In this document: positions 37,707-44,792 of the stretch, one piece after another
Layout of the letters: each line of letters opens with the position of its first letter
Numbering within the stretch: position 1 is the stretch's first letter
Assembly: GCF_016616425.1 (NCBI RefSeq)
Contig: NZ_CP067101.1
Span: 3,100,001-3,164,000, forward strand
Reading direction: 5' to 3'
Length of the DNA stretch: 64,000 bases
Source: Bradyrhizobium diazoefficiens
Lineage (GTDB): Bacteria > Pseudomonadota > Alphaproteobacteria > Rhizobiales > Xanthobacteraceae
The notes under the pieces: model-generated
What the model was told of the DNA's origin: nothing
The model's database searches: none
The model's input: only the letters and a program-made list of their open reading frames with translations
Program-made: the position numbers and the translations under genes

Positions 37707-40700
37707 ATGAGCTTGAACATCGCGAATCCGTTTGAAGGCCGTCCGTCTATTGTCCTGTCACGAAAGCTGTTGGCTCTTGCCGTTCTGCTCGGGTCGTCCG
37801 GGTCGGCCGTCGCCTTGACCAAGGAAGCCGCGATCGAGAATTGCCGGATGACGGTTGGCAAGCCGATCGTGCGGGCGTGCATGCAGGCCCAGGGAGGCCG
37901 CAAGGCCGGCGCAGATATCGAGGCTTGCCGTGCCAAGGCCTCGCCGCAGGTCAGGGCCTGCGTGATGGCGGCGCTCAACGCTGCCAACGGCCGGGCCAAC
38001 GTCGCCGTTGAGCTTCCAAAGGAGGTCGCGCCCAAGCTGGATCCTGGCACGGCTCTGCCTCAGGATTTCGTCGCTCCGCCGCGCACCATCTCCGACATCA
38101 CGGCCATTCTCGACGGAGAGAAGCCCGACGCAAAGCTCATTGCGGAGTTGAAGTCAGACGCGGAGTCGACGCCCACGGGAAAGGAATCGCGCGAGGATCT
38201 CGCGCAATTCTATTTCGACCGCGCCAATGCGCGTGCGCAGCTCGGGCGGCTCGCCGAATCCATCGCCGATGCCAGCAAGGCCGTCGAGATCGGCCGCGGT
38301 GCGGTCGCGCCCAACATGATGGGCCGGCTGATGCAACTCCTGTCGCTGCAATATGCTGCGGCCGGCGATCCAAAGCGGTCGCTCGAGGTCATCCACCGAT
38401 TGTTGCGTGAGACGGCCAGCCAGCCAGGTGCCAAGGGATATCAATTGGGCGCCAACCGGTCGGTTGTCGGCAACCTCATCCAGATGGGGGACGTCAGCCA
38501 GGCCGAAGCCTATCTGCGCCGCACCCAGGCGGCGATCCAGGAAGCGCGCACCAGTGGCCTGCCGGGCTGGCGCACCTCCTACGCGCGCTTGGGGCAGAAC
38601 TGGGAAGGGGAGCTCGAAGCTACGCGAGCGATGATCTTCGAAGCGCGCGGGCAGTTCGCGCAGGCCGAGGCCGCCTATCGCATCGCCGAGCAGCGCAAGC
38701 GCGCGGGCATGAAGGGCGTCATGGACTCCGACAATCCGCCGGCGGAAACTATCCTGCTGCAGGCGCTCGATAACCTCGTGCTCAGTCAGGCCCGCATGAA
38801 GGCGCGGCAGGGCCGGCTTGCCGAAGCGGAGGTCGACGCCCGACGCGCGCTGTTGTCCAGATTGAAGGACACCGGCAAATACCACCCCGTGACGCCGCGC
38901 TACGTGATGGGGCTGGCCGGAATCCTCGTCGAGCAGGGCCGCTACGAGGAAGCCGAGCAATTGGGCCGTGTCGCCCTGGAGATCAACAGGACGGTCGGCG
39001 TGCCCGACGATTCCCAATCGACGGTGCAGTTGGTCGAGCGGCTCGCCGGCATTCTGACGCTGGAGCGCAAGCATGCCGAGGCGAACGAGCTGTTCGCACA
39101 CATCGACCGGGCGATCGCCAATTGGGAGCCGCAGCGCCGCCAGGTGTTCGAACTCAATCCGTCTCGCATCCTCTCGCTCTACAATGCCGGACAGCTGGAC
39201 GCCGGCATTGCCGCCGCCGAGCAGCTCGTGAAGAAGCAGGTCGCTCGGGTGGGGGAAAACCACTTCGATGCCGCCGCGGCGCGCGGCACGCTGGCCATCG
39301 GCCTGATGCGTGCGCGGCGCGATGCCGATGCGATCCGCGAGTTCAAGGCCGCCATTGCGGTCATGATGGCGGGAGCCAACGATAACGCCGATGACGAGAA
39401 CACGACCGTGGTGGCGGCGCGCAGCCAGCGGCTGCAGATCATCGTCGAGAGCTATCTGATACTGCTCGCCAGGGCCGAAGGCACCGGCAAGGACGTCGGC
39501 GAAGAGACGTTCAGCCTCGCAGATGCCATCCGTGGTCACTCGGTGCAGCAGGCGCTGGCGGCCTCGAGTGCGCGTGCGGCAGCAAAGGATCCAGCGCTCG
39601 CCGAGCTCGTCCGCAAGGAGCAGGATCTGAGCAAGCAGGTCAACGCCCAGCTCGGCACACTCAACAACGTGCTCGCGCTCCCCGGGACCGAACGGGACGA
39701 CAAGGGTGTTGCGCAAATCCAGGCCTCGATCGCGGCATTGCGCGGGCAGCGCGACAAGGCGCGCCAGGAGATCAAGCAGAAGTTCCCGATTTACGCCGAT
39801 CTCGTCTCGCCCAAGCCGCCGAGTGTCGCCGAGATCCGTGCCACGCTGGCCGACAACGAGGCGATGCTGTCGTTCTATTTCGGCCAGAACGCCAGCTTCG
39901 TCTGGGCCGTGCCGAAGTCCGGGCCGGTGGCGTTTGCCGCGGTGCGGGCGAAGATCGGTGACATCGAGACGAAGATCCGCAAGCTGCGGGAAGCGCTCGA
40001 GCCGCAGGCTGCGATGATCTCCGACATTCCGCCATTCGACCTCAAGCTCGCCCATGAGCTCTACGCGCTGCTGCTGCAGCCGGTCGAGAGCGCATGGAAG
40101 CCGGCCAAGAGCCTGATCGTCGTCACCAACGGCGCGCTGGGATTGTTGCCGCTGTCGTTGTTGCCGACGGCACCGGCAGAAGTGGCAGCCGACGAGGATC
40201 CGCTGTTCACCGGTTATCGCAACGTGCCGTGGCTGGCGCGAACCCATGCCGTATCCACGGTGCCGTCGGCGGCGGCATTGCGCACGCTGCGGCAGTTGCC
40301 GCCGGGCAAGCCCGGCCGCGGCGACCTCGTGGCCTTCGGCGATCCCTATTTCAACAGGGATCAGGAAGCCGAGGCCGAAGGCGGCGAAGGAAAGGTTCAG
40401 ATCGCCGACGCCGGCGGAAACCTCACGCGCGGCGGGCCCCTCAAGCGGCGCAACAGTCCGAAGCTCGATGGCGTCGACAGCGCCGAGCTCGGTTTGCTGC
40501 CCCGGCTTCCCGATACCGCGGACGAGCTGAAATCGATCGCACTGGCGCTGCAGGCCGATCCCTCGAAAGTGCTGTTTCTGGGCAAGAGCGCAACCGAAAG
40601 CGCCGTGAAGACCATGAATCTCTCCGGCTTCAGGATCATCGCCTTTGCCACCCACGGTCTTGTCCCGGGCGAGCTGAACGGGCTAACCCAGCCGGCGCTT

Positions 40701-41126
40701 GCGCTGTCCTCGCCGGCGGTGACGGGCGAGAGCGGTGACGGTCTTCTGACCATGGAGGAGATCCTCGGCCTGAAGCTGGATGCAGACTGGGTCATCCTGT
40801 CGGCCTGCAACACCGGTGCCGGTGCCGGCGCAGGGGCCGAGGCGGCATCCGGGCTCGGCCGGGCGTTCTTCTATGCCGGAACACGCGCGCTGCTGGTGAC
40901 GAACTGGTCGGTGCATTCGCAGTCGGCGCGGCAACTCGTGACCGACCTGTTCAAGCGGCAGGCCGACGATCCAAACTTGTCGCGCAGCGAAGCGTTGCGT
41001 CAGGCGGCGATGGCCCTCGTCGATGGTCCCGGCTATCTCAACAGCGAGGGCAAGACCGAGTTTGCCTATGCGCATCCGCTGTTCTGGGCGCCGTACACGA
41101 TCATCGGCGACGGCGGCTTGCGGTGA
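37707..41126 (+). CDS. Exported TPR-CHAT caspase-like protease
   Basis: A 1139-residue protein from ATG 37707; the frame to 37638 only adds an unlikely leader. Order of parts: signal peptide (LLALAVLLGSSGSAVAL, to about residue 36); a short four-Cys segment with two CX10-11C pairs (CRMTVGKPIVRAC and CRAKASPQVRAC, about 46-90); helical TPR repeats (about 165-600); a coiled coil (about 630-690); the CHAT peptidase domain (about 740-1139). The catalytic dyad is intact: His983 in AFATHGLVPG and Cys1034 in ILSACNTGAG. CHAT proteases are caspase relatives; known TPR-CHAT proteins act with type III-E CRISPR or gasdermin partners in the cytosol. Here the signal peptide places it in the periplasm. It heads a four-gene operon. 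Confidence 0.92.
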   Translation: MSLNIANPFEGRPSIVLSRKLLALAVLLGSSGSAVALTKEAAIENCRMTVGKPIVRACMQAQGGRKAGADIEACRAKASPQVRACVMAALNAANGRANVAVELPKEVAPKLDPGTALPQDFVAPPRTISDITAILDGEKPDAKLIAELKSDAESTPTGKESREDLAQFYFDRANARAQLGRLAESIADASKAVEIGRGAVAPNMMGRLMQLLSLQYAAAGDPKRSLEVIHRLLRETASQPGAKGYQLGANRSVVGNLIQMGDVSQAEAYLRRTQAAIQEARTSGLPGWRTSYARLGQNWEGELEATRAMIFEARGQFAQAEAAYRIAEQRKRAGMKGVMDSDNPPAETILLQALDNLVLSQARMKARQGRLAEAEVDARRALLSRLKDTGKYHPVTPRYVMGLAGILVEQGRYEEAEQLGRVALEINRTVGVPDDSQSTVQLVERLAGILTLERKHAEANELFAHIDRAIANWEPQRRQVFELNPSRILSLYNAGQLDAGIAAAEQLVKKQVARVGENHFDAAAARGTLAIGLMRARRDADAIREFKAAIAVMMAGANDNADDENTTVVAARSQRLQIIVESYLILLARAEGTGKDVGEETFSLADAIRGHSVQQALAASSARAAAKDPALAELVRKEQDLSKQVNAQLGTLNNVLALPGTERDDKGVAQIQASIAALRGQRDKARQEIKQKFPIYADLVSPKPPSVAEIRATLADNEAMLSFYFGQNASFVWAVPKSGPVAFAAVRAKIGDIETKIRKLREALEPQAAMISDIPPFDLKLAHELYALLLQPVESAWKPAKSLIVVTNGALGLLPLSLLPTAPAEVAADEDPLFTGYRNVPWLARTHAVSTVPSAAALRTLRQLPPGKPGRGDLVAFGDPYFNRDQEAEAEGGEGKVQIADAGGNLTRGGPLKRRNSPKLDGVDSAELGLLPRLPDTADELKSIALALQADPSKVLFLGKSATESAVKTMNLSGFRIIAFATHGLVPGELNGLTQPALALSSPAVTGESGDGLLTMEEILGLKLDADWVILSACNTGAGAGAGAEAASGLGRAFFYAGTRALLVTNWSVHSQSARQLVTDLFKRQADDPNLSRSEALRQAAMALVDGPGYLNSEGKTEFAYAHPLFWAPYTIIGDGGLR

Positions 41127-41152
41127 CGAACAGGAGGCTGAGGGGGAGCGGA

Positions 41153-41596
41153 ATGAAGCGGAACGTCTTGCTTGGACTGATTGCGGCATCTCTGTTGATC
41201 CCGGGGATGTCGCGCGCGACGCAATTGATCACCGAGGAAGAAGCCAAGCTGCCGCCTCCGAAGGGAGCGGTCGCGGCCGACCGCCGCGGCATCCTGCGCG
41301 GTCCGAAGGTCGAATTGGTATCGCCCGGCGGTTCCGCCAGCTCACCGATGCAGCTGATACTGAAGTTCGAGGCTTTCGGCGGGGCAAAGATCGATCCGGC
41401 GTCGGTCAAGATGTTCTTCCTCCGCACGCCGAACGTCGATCTCACCCCGCGGGTCAAGCCCTTCGTGAAACCCGACGGCATCAACATGCGGGACGCTGAA
41501 CTGCCGCCGGGCGAATACACCGTGCGCGTCGACATCAAGGACAGCGATGGCCGGCCCGGCACGGCCATTTTCACCTTGAAGGTTGCACCCAAATGA
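41153..41596 (+). CDS. Small exported beta-rich (Ig-like) protein of the CHAT operon
   Basis: A 147-residue protein from ATG 41153, with GGGGGAGCGG upstream. The signal peptide VLLGLIAASLLIPGMSRA ends near residue 22. After a short linker come alternating beta strands such as PKVELVSPGGSASSPMQLIL, and finally LPPGEYTVRVDIKDSDGRPG. This resembles a bacterial Ig-like or copper-resistance-type sandwich without metal ligands. It starts 26 bp after the CHAT gene and overlaps the next gene by ATGA. Being exported with the protease, it is a candidate substrate, inhibitor or adaptor. Confidence 0.82.
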   Translation: MKRNVLLGLIAASLLIPGMSRATQLITEEEAKLPPPKGAVAADRRGILRGPKVELVSPGGSASSPMQLILKFEAFGGAKIDPASVKMFFLRTPNVDLTPRVKPFVKPDGINMRDAELPPGEYTVRVDIKDSDGRPGTAIFTLKVAPK

Positions 41597-41790
41597 CGTG
41601 TCCGTACTGCCGGGCGGAAAACGCCGAGGATGCGCTGGCTTGCGCGTCCTGCGGGCGCGACGTCGCCGTTCCCGCCACGCTGGTTGCGGAGCGCGACGAT
41701 CTCCTGCGCAAACGCGATGAACTGCGCGATCAACTGAGGCGGGCCAGAGACGAGGTCGAAGCCTTTATGCGGCGGAGGCGTTTGCGCTAG
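41593..41790 (+). CDS. Stand-alone zinc ribbon with coiled coil
   Basis: A 65-residue protein. CPYCRAENAEDALACASCGR provides a CX2C-X11-CX2C zinc ribbon at residues 3-22, followed by a highly charged coiled coil (ERDDLLRKRDELRDQLRRAR). No membrane segment is present. It is the paralogue of the N-terminal part of the next gene's product, two bases downstream, and looks like the product of a tandem duplication in which one copy lost its membrane domain, or an added decoy or regulator. It overlaps the preceding gene by 4 bp. Confidence 0.82.
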   Translation: MTCPYCRAENAEDALACASCGRDVAVPATLVAERDDLLRKRDELRDQLRRARDEVEAFMRRRRLR

Positions 41791-41792
41791 CG

Positions 41793-42557
41793 ATGGAATG
41801 TCCGTTCTGCGCTGAGACGATCAAGGACGAAGCGATCGCGTGCAAGCATTGCTCGCGGGATTTGCGCGTGGTGCGGCCGATCCTGCTCGAGGTCGAAGAG
41901 CTCGTCGTCGAGCTGGACAAGCTCAGGCGCGATCTCGATCGCGTCAATGCCCGGCTTGAGCGTTACCGAAATCCGCTGCGTTATTTCACGACCCATGCGG
42001 TTCTCTACGTCGCGATACCCTCTCTCCTTCTGGTGATCGCGCACGTGCTCGTGACCATTACCTTCAACCTGTCTCCAATCCCGCTTCGGATTGCATCGAT
42101 CGCCATACCGCTTCTGTTCGGCTTCCTGGCCTATCCGTTGCACCGGGTCTCCGCGCTGACGGCGTTCGTGCTGGCGTTCTTCGCGGCGAGCGTCAGCATC
42201 CTCGCGATGCTGACGGTGACCGGGATGCACGATCACGTCCCGATCCTGCCGCAGGCCGAGATCGAGTGGCGGGAAGTGTTCGAGTACGGCGCCAGTATCC
42301 TGCTCGCCTTCGTCTCCGGAAACATCTTGAGCGTCGTGATCTTCCAGGTCCTGCCGCGCGTGCTGAGTCAAGGCGGCAAACCGAATGCGTTCGCCTTTCG
42401 CGCTGCGCGGCTGCTCGGGCAGCACGTCGGCGACGAACAGCTACGCCGCCGAGCCCGGCTGCTCCAGAATCTCATGCAGACACTCGGGCCGCTGGCCGGC
42501 GTCGCCGCAACGGGCGTCGGCTCGATCTATGCCGGATTGAAGGGCTTGCTCGGATAG
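41793..42557 (+). CDS. Zinc-ribbon/coiled-coil membrane protein of the CHAT operon
   Basis: A 254-residue protein. The zinc ribbon CPFCAETIKDEAIACKHCSR (residues 3-22) and a coiled coil (about 30-60, VEELVVELDKLRRDLDRVNA) match the preceding 65-residue protein. Four hydrophobic segments follow at about residues 68-90, 96-115, 120-145 and 165-190, then a basic helical tail and a Gly/Ala-rich end (GVAATGVGSIYAGLKGLLG). It is the last gene of the operon. The cytosolic ribbon and coiled coil may bind a partner while the four-helix bundle sits in the membrane, so it could be a sensor or effector of the periplasmic CHAT protease. No family function is known to me. Confidence 0.85.
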   Translation: MECPFCAETIKDEAIACKHCSRDLRVVRPILLEVEELVVELDKLRRDLDRVNARLERYRNPLRYFTTHAVLYVAIPSLLLVIAHVLVTITFNLSPIPLRIASIAIPLLFGFLAYPLHRVSALTAFVLAFFAASVSILAMLTVTGMHDHVPILPQAEIEWREVFEYGASILLAFVSGNILSVVIFQVLPRVLSQGGKPNAFAFRAARLLGQHVGDEQLRRRARLLQNLMQTLGPLAGVAATGVGSIYAGLKGLLG

Positions 42558-42585
42558 CCGAACGTCAACGCTGGCACGAGCTTTC

Positions 42586-42987
42586 CTAGCGCGCTTCGAC
42601 CACCTCGCCATCCTCCTTCACGAAGCGGCCGACGGGGCCGTCCAGGAGATCGATGACCGCTTCCGAAGGCCGGCACAGGCGTGTGCCCTTTGGTGTCGCG
42701 ACGATCGGGCGGTTGATCAGGATGGGATGCGCGAGCATCTGATCGATCAGTTCGTCATCGGACCATTTGGGGTCATCGAGGCCGAGGTCGCGAAACGGCG
42801 TGCCCTTCTCCCGCAGCAGTGCGCGGGCGGAGGTGCCCATGGCCTTGATGAGCTCGATCAGCTTTTCGCGGGATGGCGGCGTCTTCAGATATTCGACGAC
42901 GACAGGTTCGACGCCGCTCTGCCGGATCATCGCAAGCGTGTTGCGCGAGGTGCCGCAATCGGGGTTGTGGTAGATCGTGACGGTCAT
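42586..42987 (-). CDS. arsC: Glutaredoxin-coupled arsenate reductase
   Basis: A 133-residue thioredoxin-fold enzyme that reduces arsenate to arsenite. The active-site Cys is in HNPDCGTSRNTLAMI at residue 11. The Arg residues of the arsenate-binding triad lie in the HPILINRPIVATPKGTRLCRP region. The ATG overlaps the upstream aquaglyceroporin stop by 4 bp. It is the last gene of a minus-strand ars operon and, unlike the other reductase gene upstream, appears intact. Confidence 0.94.
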   Translation of the reverse strand: MTVTIYHNPDCGTSRNTLAMIRQSGVEPVVVEYLKTPPSREKLIELIKAMGTSARALLREKGTPFRDLGLDDPKWSDDELIDQMLAHPILINRPIVATPKGTRLCRPSEAVIDLLDGPVGRFVKEDGEVVEAR

Positions 42988-43685
42988 CGCGTTGTCTCCG
43001 CAATTGGAACAGGGCCGCGCGCATTGGAATGCCCAAGCAGCCAGTTCATCAGCAGCATTCCGGCGAACGCTCCGCAGAGCTCCGCAAGGATGAAGCCGGG
43101 AAGGTCCGTGGGACGAATGCCCGAAAACGTGTTCGTCAGCGATCTCGCAATGGCTACCGCCGGATTGGCAAACGACGTGGAGGCCGTGAACCAATAGGCC
43201 GCCGTGATGTAAAGGCCCACCAGCCAGGGGACCGCGGTTCGCTGAAACCGGATGCCGGCGAGGATCGTCGCGACCAGCCCGAAGGCGGCGACGGCTTCGG
43301 CGAACCATTGCGGCCCTCCCGTTCGGATCTTGGTCGAGAAATCGAGCAGAGGCAGCGCGAACATCAGATGCGCCGCGATCGTTCCCGCGATGCCGCCGGC
43401 GATCTGCGCGACCACGTAGAGCGCAGCCTCGTTCACCGGGAGTTCGCGCTTTCCGGTGAAGACGAGCGTGACCGCCGGATTGAAATGGGCGCCGGAGATC
43501 GGACCAAGGACGGTGATCAGGACGACCAGGATCGCCCCGGTCGGCAGCGTATTGCAGAGAAGCGCAAGGGCCATGTCCTTGGTCAACGTTTCCGCCATGA
43601 TGCCGGAGCCCACGACCGTGGCGACGAGAATGCCTGTGCCAAGTGCCTCGGCCGCGAGGCGCCGCGAAAGGTCGAACCTGTCCAT
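42984..43685 (-). CDS. aqpS: Arsenite-type aquaglyceroporin (AqpS/GlpF-like)
   Basis: A 233-residue MIP-family channel with six hydrophobic segments and both re-entrant NPA loops, GAHFNPAVTLVFTG and TSFANPAVAIARSL. In rhizobia an aquaglyceroporin in the ars operon (AqpS) lets arsenite made by ArsC leave down its gradient, in place of an ArsB pump. The position between two arsenate reductase genes supports this. It begins at ATG 43685, overlapping the truncated phosphatase gene, and overlaps arsC by ATGA. Confidence 0.92.
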   Translation of the reverse strand: MDRFDLSRRLAAEALGTGILVATVVGSGIMAETLTKDMALALLCNTLPTGAILVVLITVLGPISGAHFNPAVTLVFTGKRELPVNEAALYVVAQIAGGIAGTIAAHLMFALPLLDFSTKIRTGGPQWFAEAVAAFGLVATILAGIRFQRTAVPWLVGLYITAAYWFTASTSFANPAVAIARSLTNTFSGIRPTDLPGFILAELCGAFAGMLLMNWLLGHSNARGPVPIAETTR

Positions 43686-43942
43686 CAGCCGGCCTTCGGT
43701 GTTGGATGTGTCGCACCTTCGGAGCGGCCGATCTCGCGCAGCCTGGTGCCGAGCGAGAACTTGTCGATGCTCATCAGCGGGAGGTTCGCGAAGGTATCGA
43801 TCCGATCGCCTTTCGGCGTGCTGCCGGCGGAGAAGGCCTGAAAGCGGCGGCTGCCGTCCTTCCGAAGGATCGACTCGGCAAGGATGGACCGCGCCGAGTT
43901 GCCGGTACATAGGAACAGCACATTGTACATCTGATCAGGCAC
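43685..43942 (-). pseudogene. Phosphatase-type arsenate reductase with a large in-frame deletion
   Basis: An 85-residue remnant. Residues 5-44 are the N-terminus of a low-molecular-weight phosphatase/ArsC-like protein, including the P-loop [15 protein letters not shown]. Residues 46-75 ([20 protein letters not shown], then REIGR) correspond to the C-terminus of the same family, which is normally about 90 residues further on. The middle, including the general-acid Asp loop, is gone without a frameshift. A GATCG GATCG microduplication sits at the join (about 43799-43811). Enzyme activity is very unlikely. The GTG start overlaps the arsR stop. Confidence 0.82.
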
Positions 43943-44296
43943 GGCTCCGCTCCTTTCGTCTCGGCGAGCAGCAGGACTTCAGGGTTTCGACGACGGGTTC
44001 GCAAACCTCCGGCCGTCCGCCGCAGCAATCGCGCAGCAGGAAAACTGCGACGTCCCGGAATTCGCCGAGGTTGGCGCGGTAGACGATCGAGCGGCTGCGC
44101 CGCTCGGAGGATACGAGGCGGGCCCGGCTCAGAACAGACAGATGCGCCGAGAGCGTGTTCTGCGGGACCTCCAGCAGGCGGGCGAGTCGCCGGCCGCCAG
44201 GCCGTCAGGCTCGTGCAGGACCAGCGTGCGGAATGCCTCCAGACGGGTCGGTTGGGAGAGGGCGGCAAGCGCCAGGACGGCTTCTTCTGTTTCCAT
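43935..44296 (-). pseudogene. arsR: arsR repressor gene broken by a frameshift
   Basis: From ATG 44296 the frame encodes an ArsR start (METEEAVLALAALSQPTRLE and AFRTLVLHEPDGLAAGD), then stops after about 56 residues. In the next frame the rest of a normal ArsR continues: LARLLEVPQNTLSAHLSVLS, then RARLVSSERRSRSIVYRANL, ending in a Cys-containing tail and TGA at 43935-43937. The span of 362 nt is one short of 363, so one base is missing near 44186. Repair would give a 120-residue protein. It is either a true loss of the repressor or a sequence error. Confidence 0.85.
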
Positions 44297-44298
44297 AT

Positions 44299-44320
44299 AT
44301 CCAGATTTATGGAATTATGG
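44299..44320. promoter_or_regulatory. Possible ArsR operator at the arsR start
   Basis: ATCCAGATTTATGGAAT is an imperfect inverted repeat (TCCA-N6-TGGA) just upstream of the arsR ATG. It is followed by AATTATGG, which recurs in the operator at 44366-44387. Confidence 0.4.
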
Positions 44321-44365
44321 GAGGGGCGTCAATTGGGTTCTGAAGCATCCACGGCAAGATAATAC

Positions 44366-44387
44366 TTCGAATATTCTAGAATTATGG
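44366..44387. promoter_or_regulatory. Operator-like repeat, copy 1 (before the second ArsR-type gene)
   Basis: This 22-base site starts with TTCGA, has the palindromic centre ATTCTAGAAT and ends in ATGG. It shares 18 of 22 positions with 44761-44782. It lies 38 bp before the ATG at 44425, as expected for an autoregulated repressor of the ArsR/SmtB type. Confidence 0.65.
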
Positions 44388-44424
44388 TTTGACAACTTCC
44401 GTCAACAGACGCATCGTGCTCGCC

Positions 44425-44742
44425 ATGAAGATCGACGACGCAGCAGCACGTCTGGAGGCCCTGGGGAACCGGACACGACTCCAGATTTATCGGGCATTGG
44501 TCCGGGCGGGACACCCGGGCATGCCCGTTGGTCGCCTGCAGGACAAGCTGAAGATCCCGGCGTCGACGCTGTCGCATCACATCAAGACTTTGGTCTCTGT
44601 CGGCCTCGTCAATCAGGTCAGGGTATCGACCACCCTGATCTGCCACGCGAATTTCGACGCCATGCGGGGCCTCGTCGATTTCCTGGCGGCGGAGTGCTGC
44701 GCGGACGAAGTCGGATGCAAGGATACGCAAACGGCCGCCTGA
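44425..44742 (+). CDS. ArsR/SmtB-family regulator, second copy
   Basis: A 105-residue winged-helix protein from ATG 44425; a TTG at 44389 would run through the operator. The core is RLEALGNRTRLQIYRALVRA, then DKLKIPASTLSHHIKTLVSV. Cysteines near the C-terminus (AAECCADEVGC) may sense a thiophilic metalloid. The target sites are probably the two near-identical repeats flanking this gene. Because the other arsR is frameshifted, this may be the only working repressor left in the cluster. Confidence 0.88.
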   Translation: MKIDDAAARLEALGNRTRLQIYRALVRAGHPGMPVGRLQDKLKIPASTLSHHIKTLVSVGLVNQVRVSTTLICHANFDAMRGLVDFLAAECCADEVGCKDTQTAA

Positions 44743-44760
44743 CATTTTCGGTTCAAATTA

Positions 44761-44782
44761 TTCGATGATTCTAGAAAGATGG
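44761..44782. promoter_or_regulatory. Operator-like repeat, copy 2 (before the flavoprotein gene)
   Basis: The second copy of the site at 44366-44387: TTCGA, the centre ATTCTAGAA, and ATGG at the end. It lies in the 50-bp gap between the regulator stop and the flavoprotein ATG at 44793, indicating a second regulated promoter or a roadblock site. Confidence 0.65.
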
Positions 44783-44792
44783 GAGAAGTCGA

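Noticed and set aside
38154..40655. Long antisense reading frame of 833 codons inside the CHAT gene
   Set aside because: It is rich in Arg, Gly, His and Asp without any domain. It results from the GC-rich third codon positions of the real gene on the opposite strand.
37707..41126. The CHAT protein as part of a CRISPR type III-E or gasdermin system
   Set aside because: No gRAMP/Cas7-11, CRISPR array or gasdermin-like gene is nearby, and the signal peptide places the protein outside the cytosol.
41793..42557. The four-helix membrane protein as a bacterial gasdermin
   Set aside because: It has helical hydrophobic segments and a zinc ribbon, not the beta-rich gasdermin fold with a palmitoylated N-terminus.
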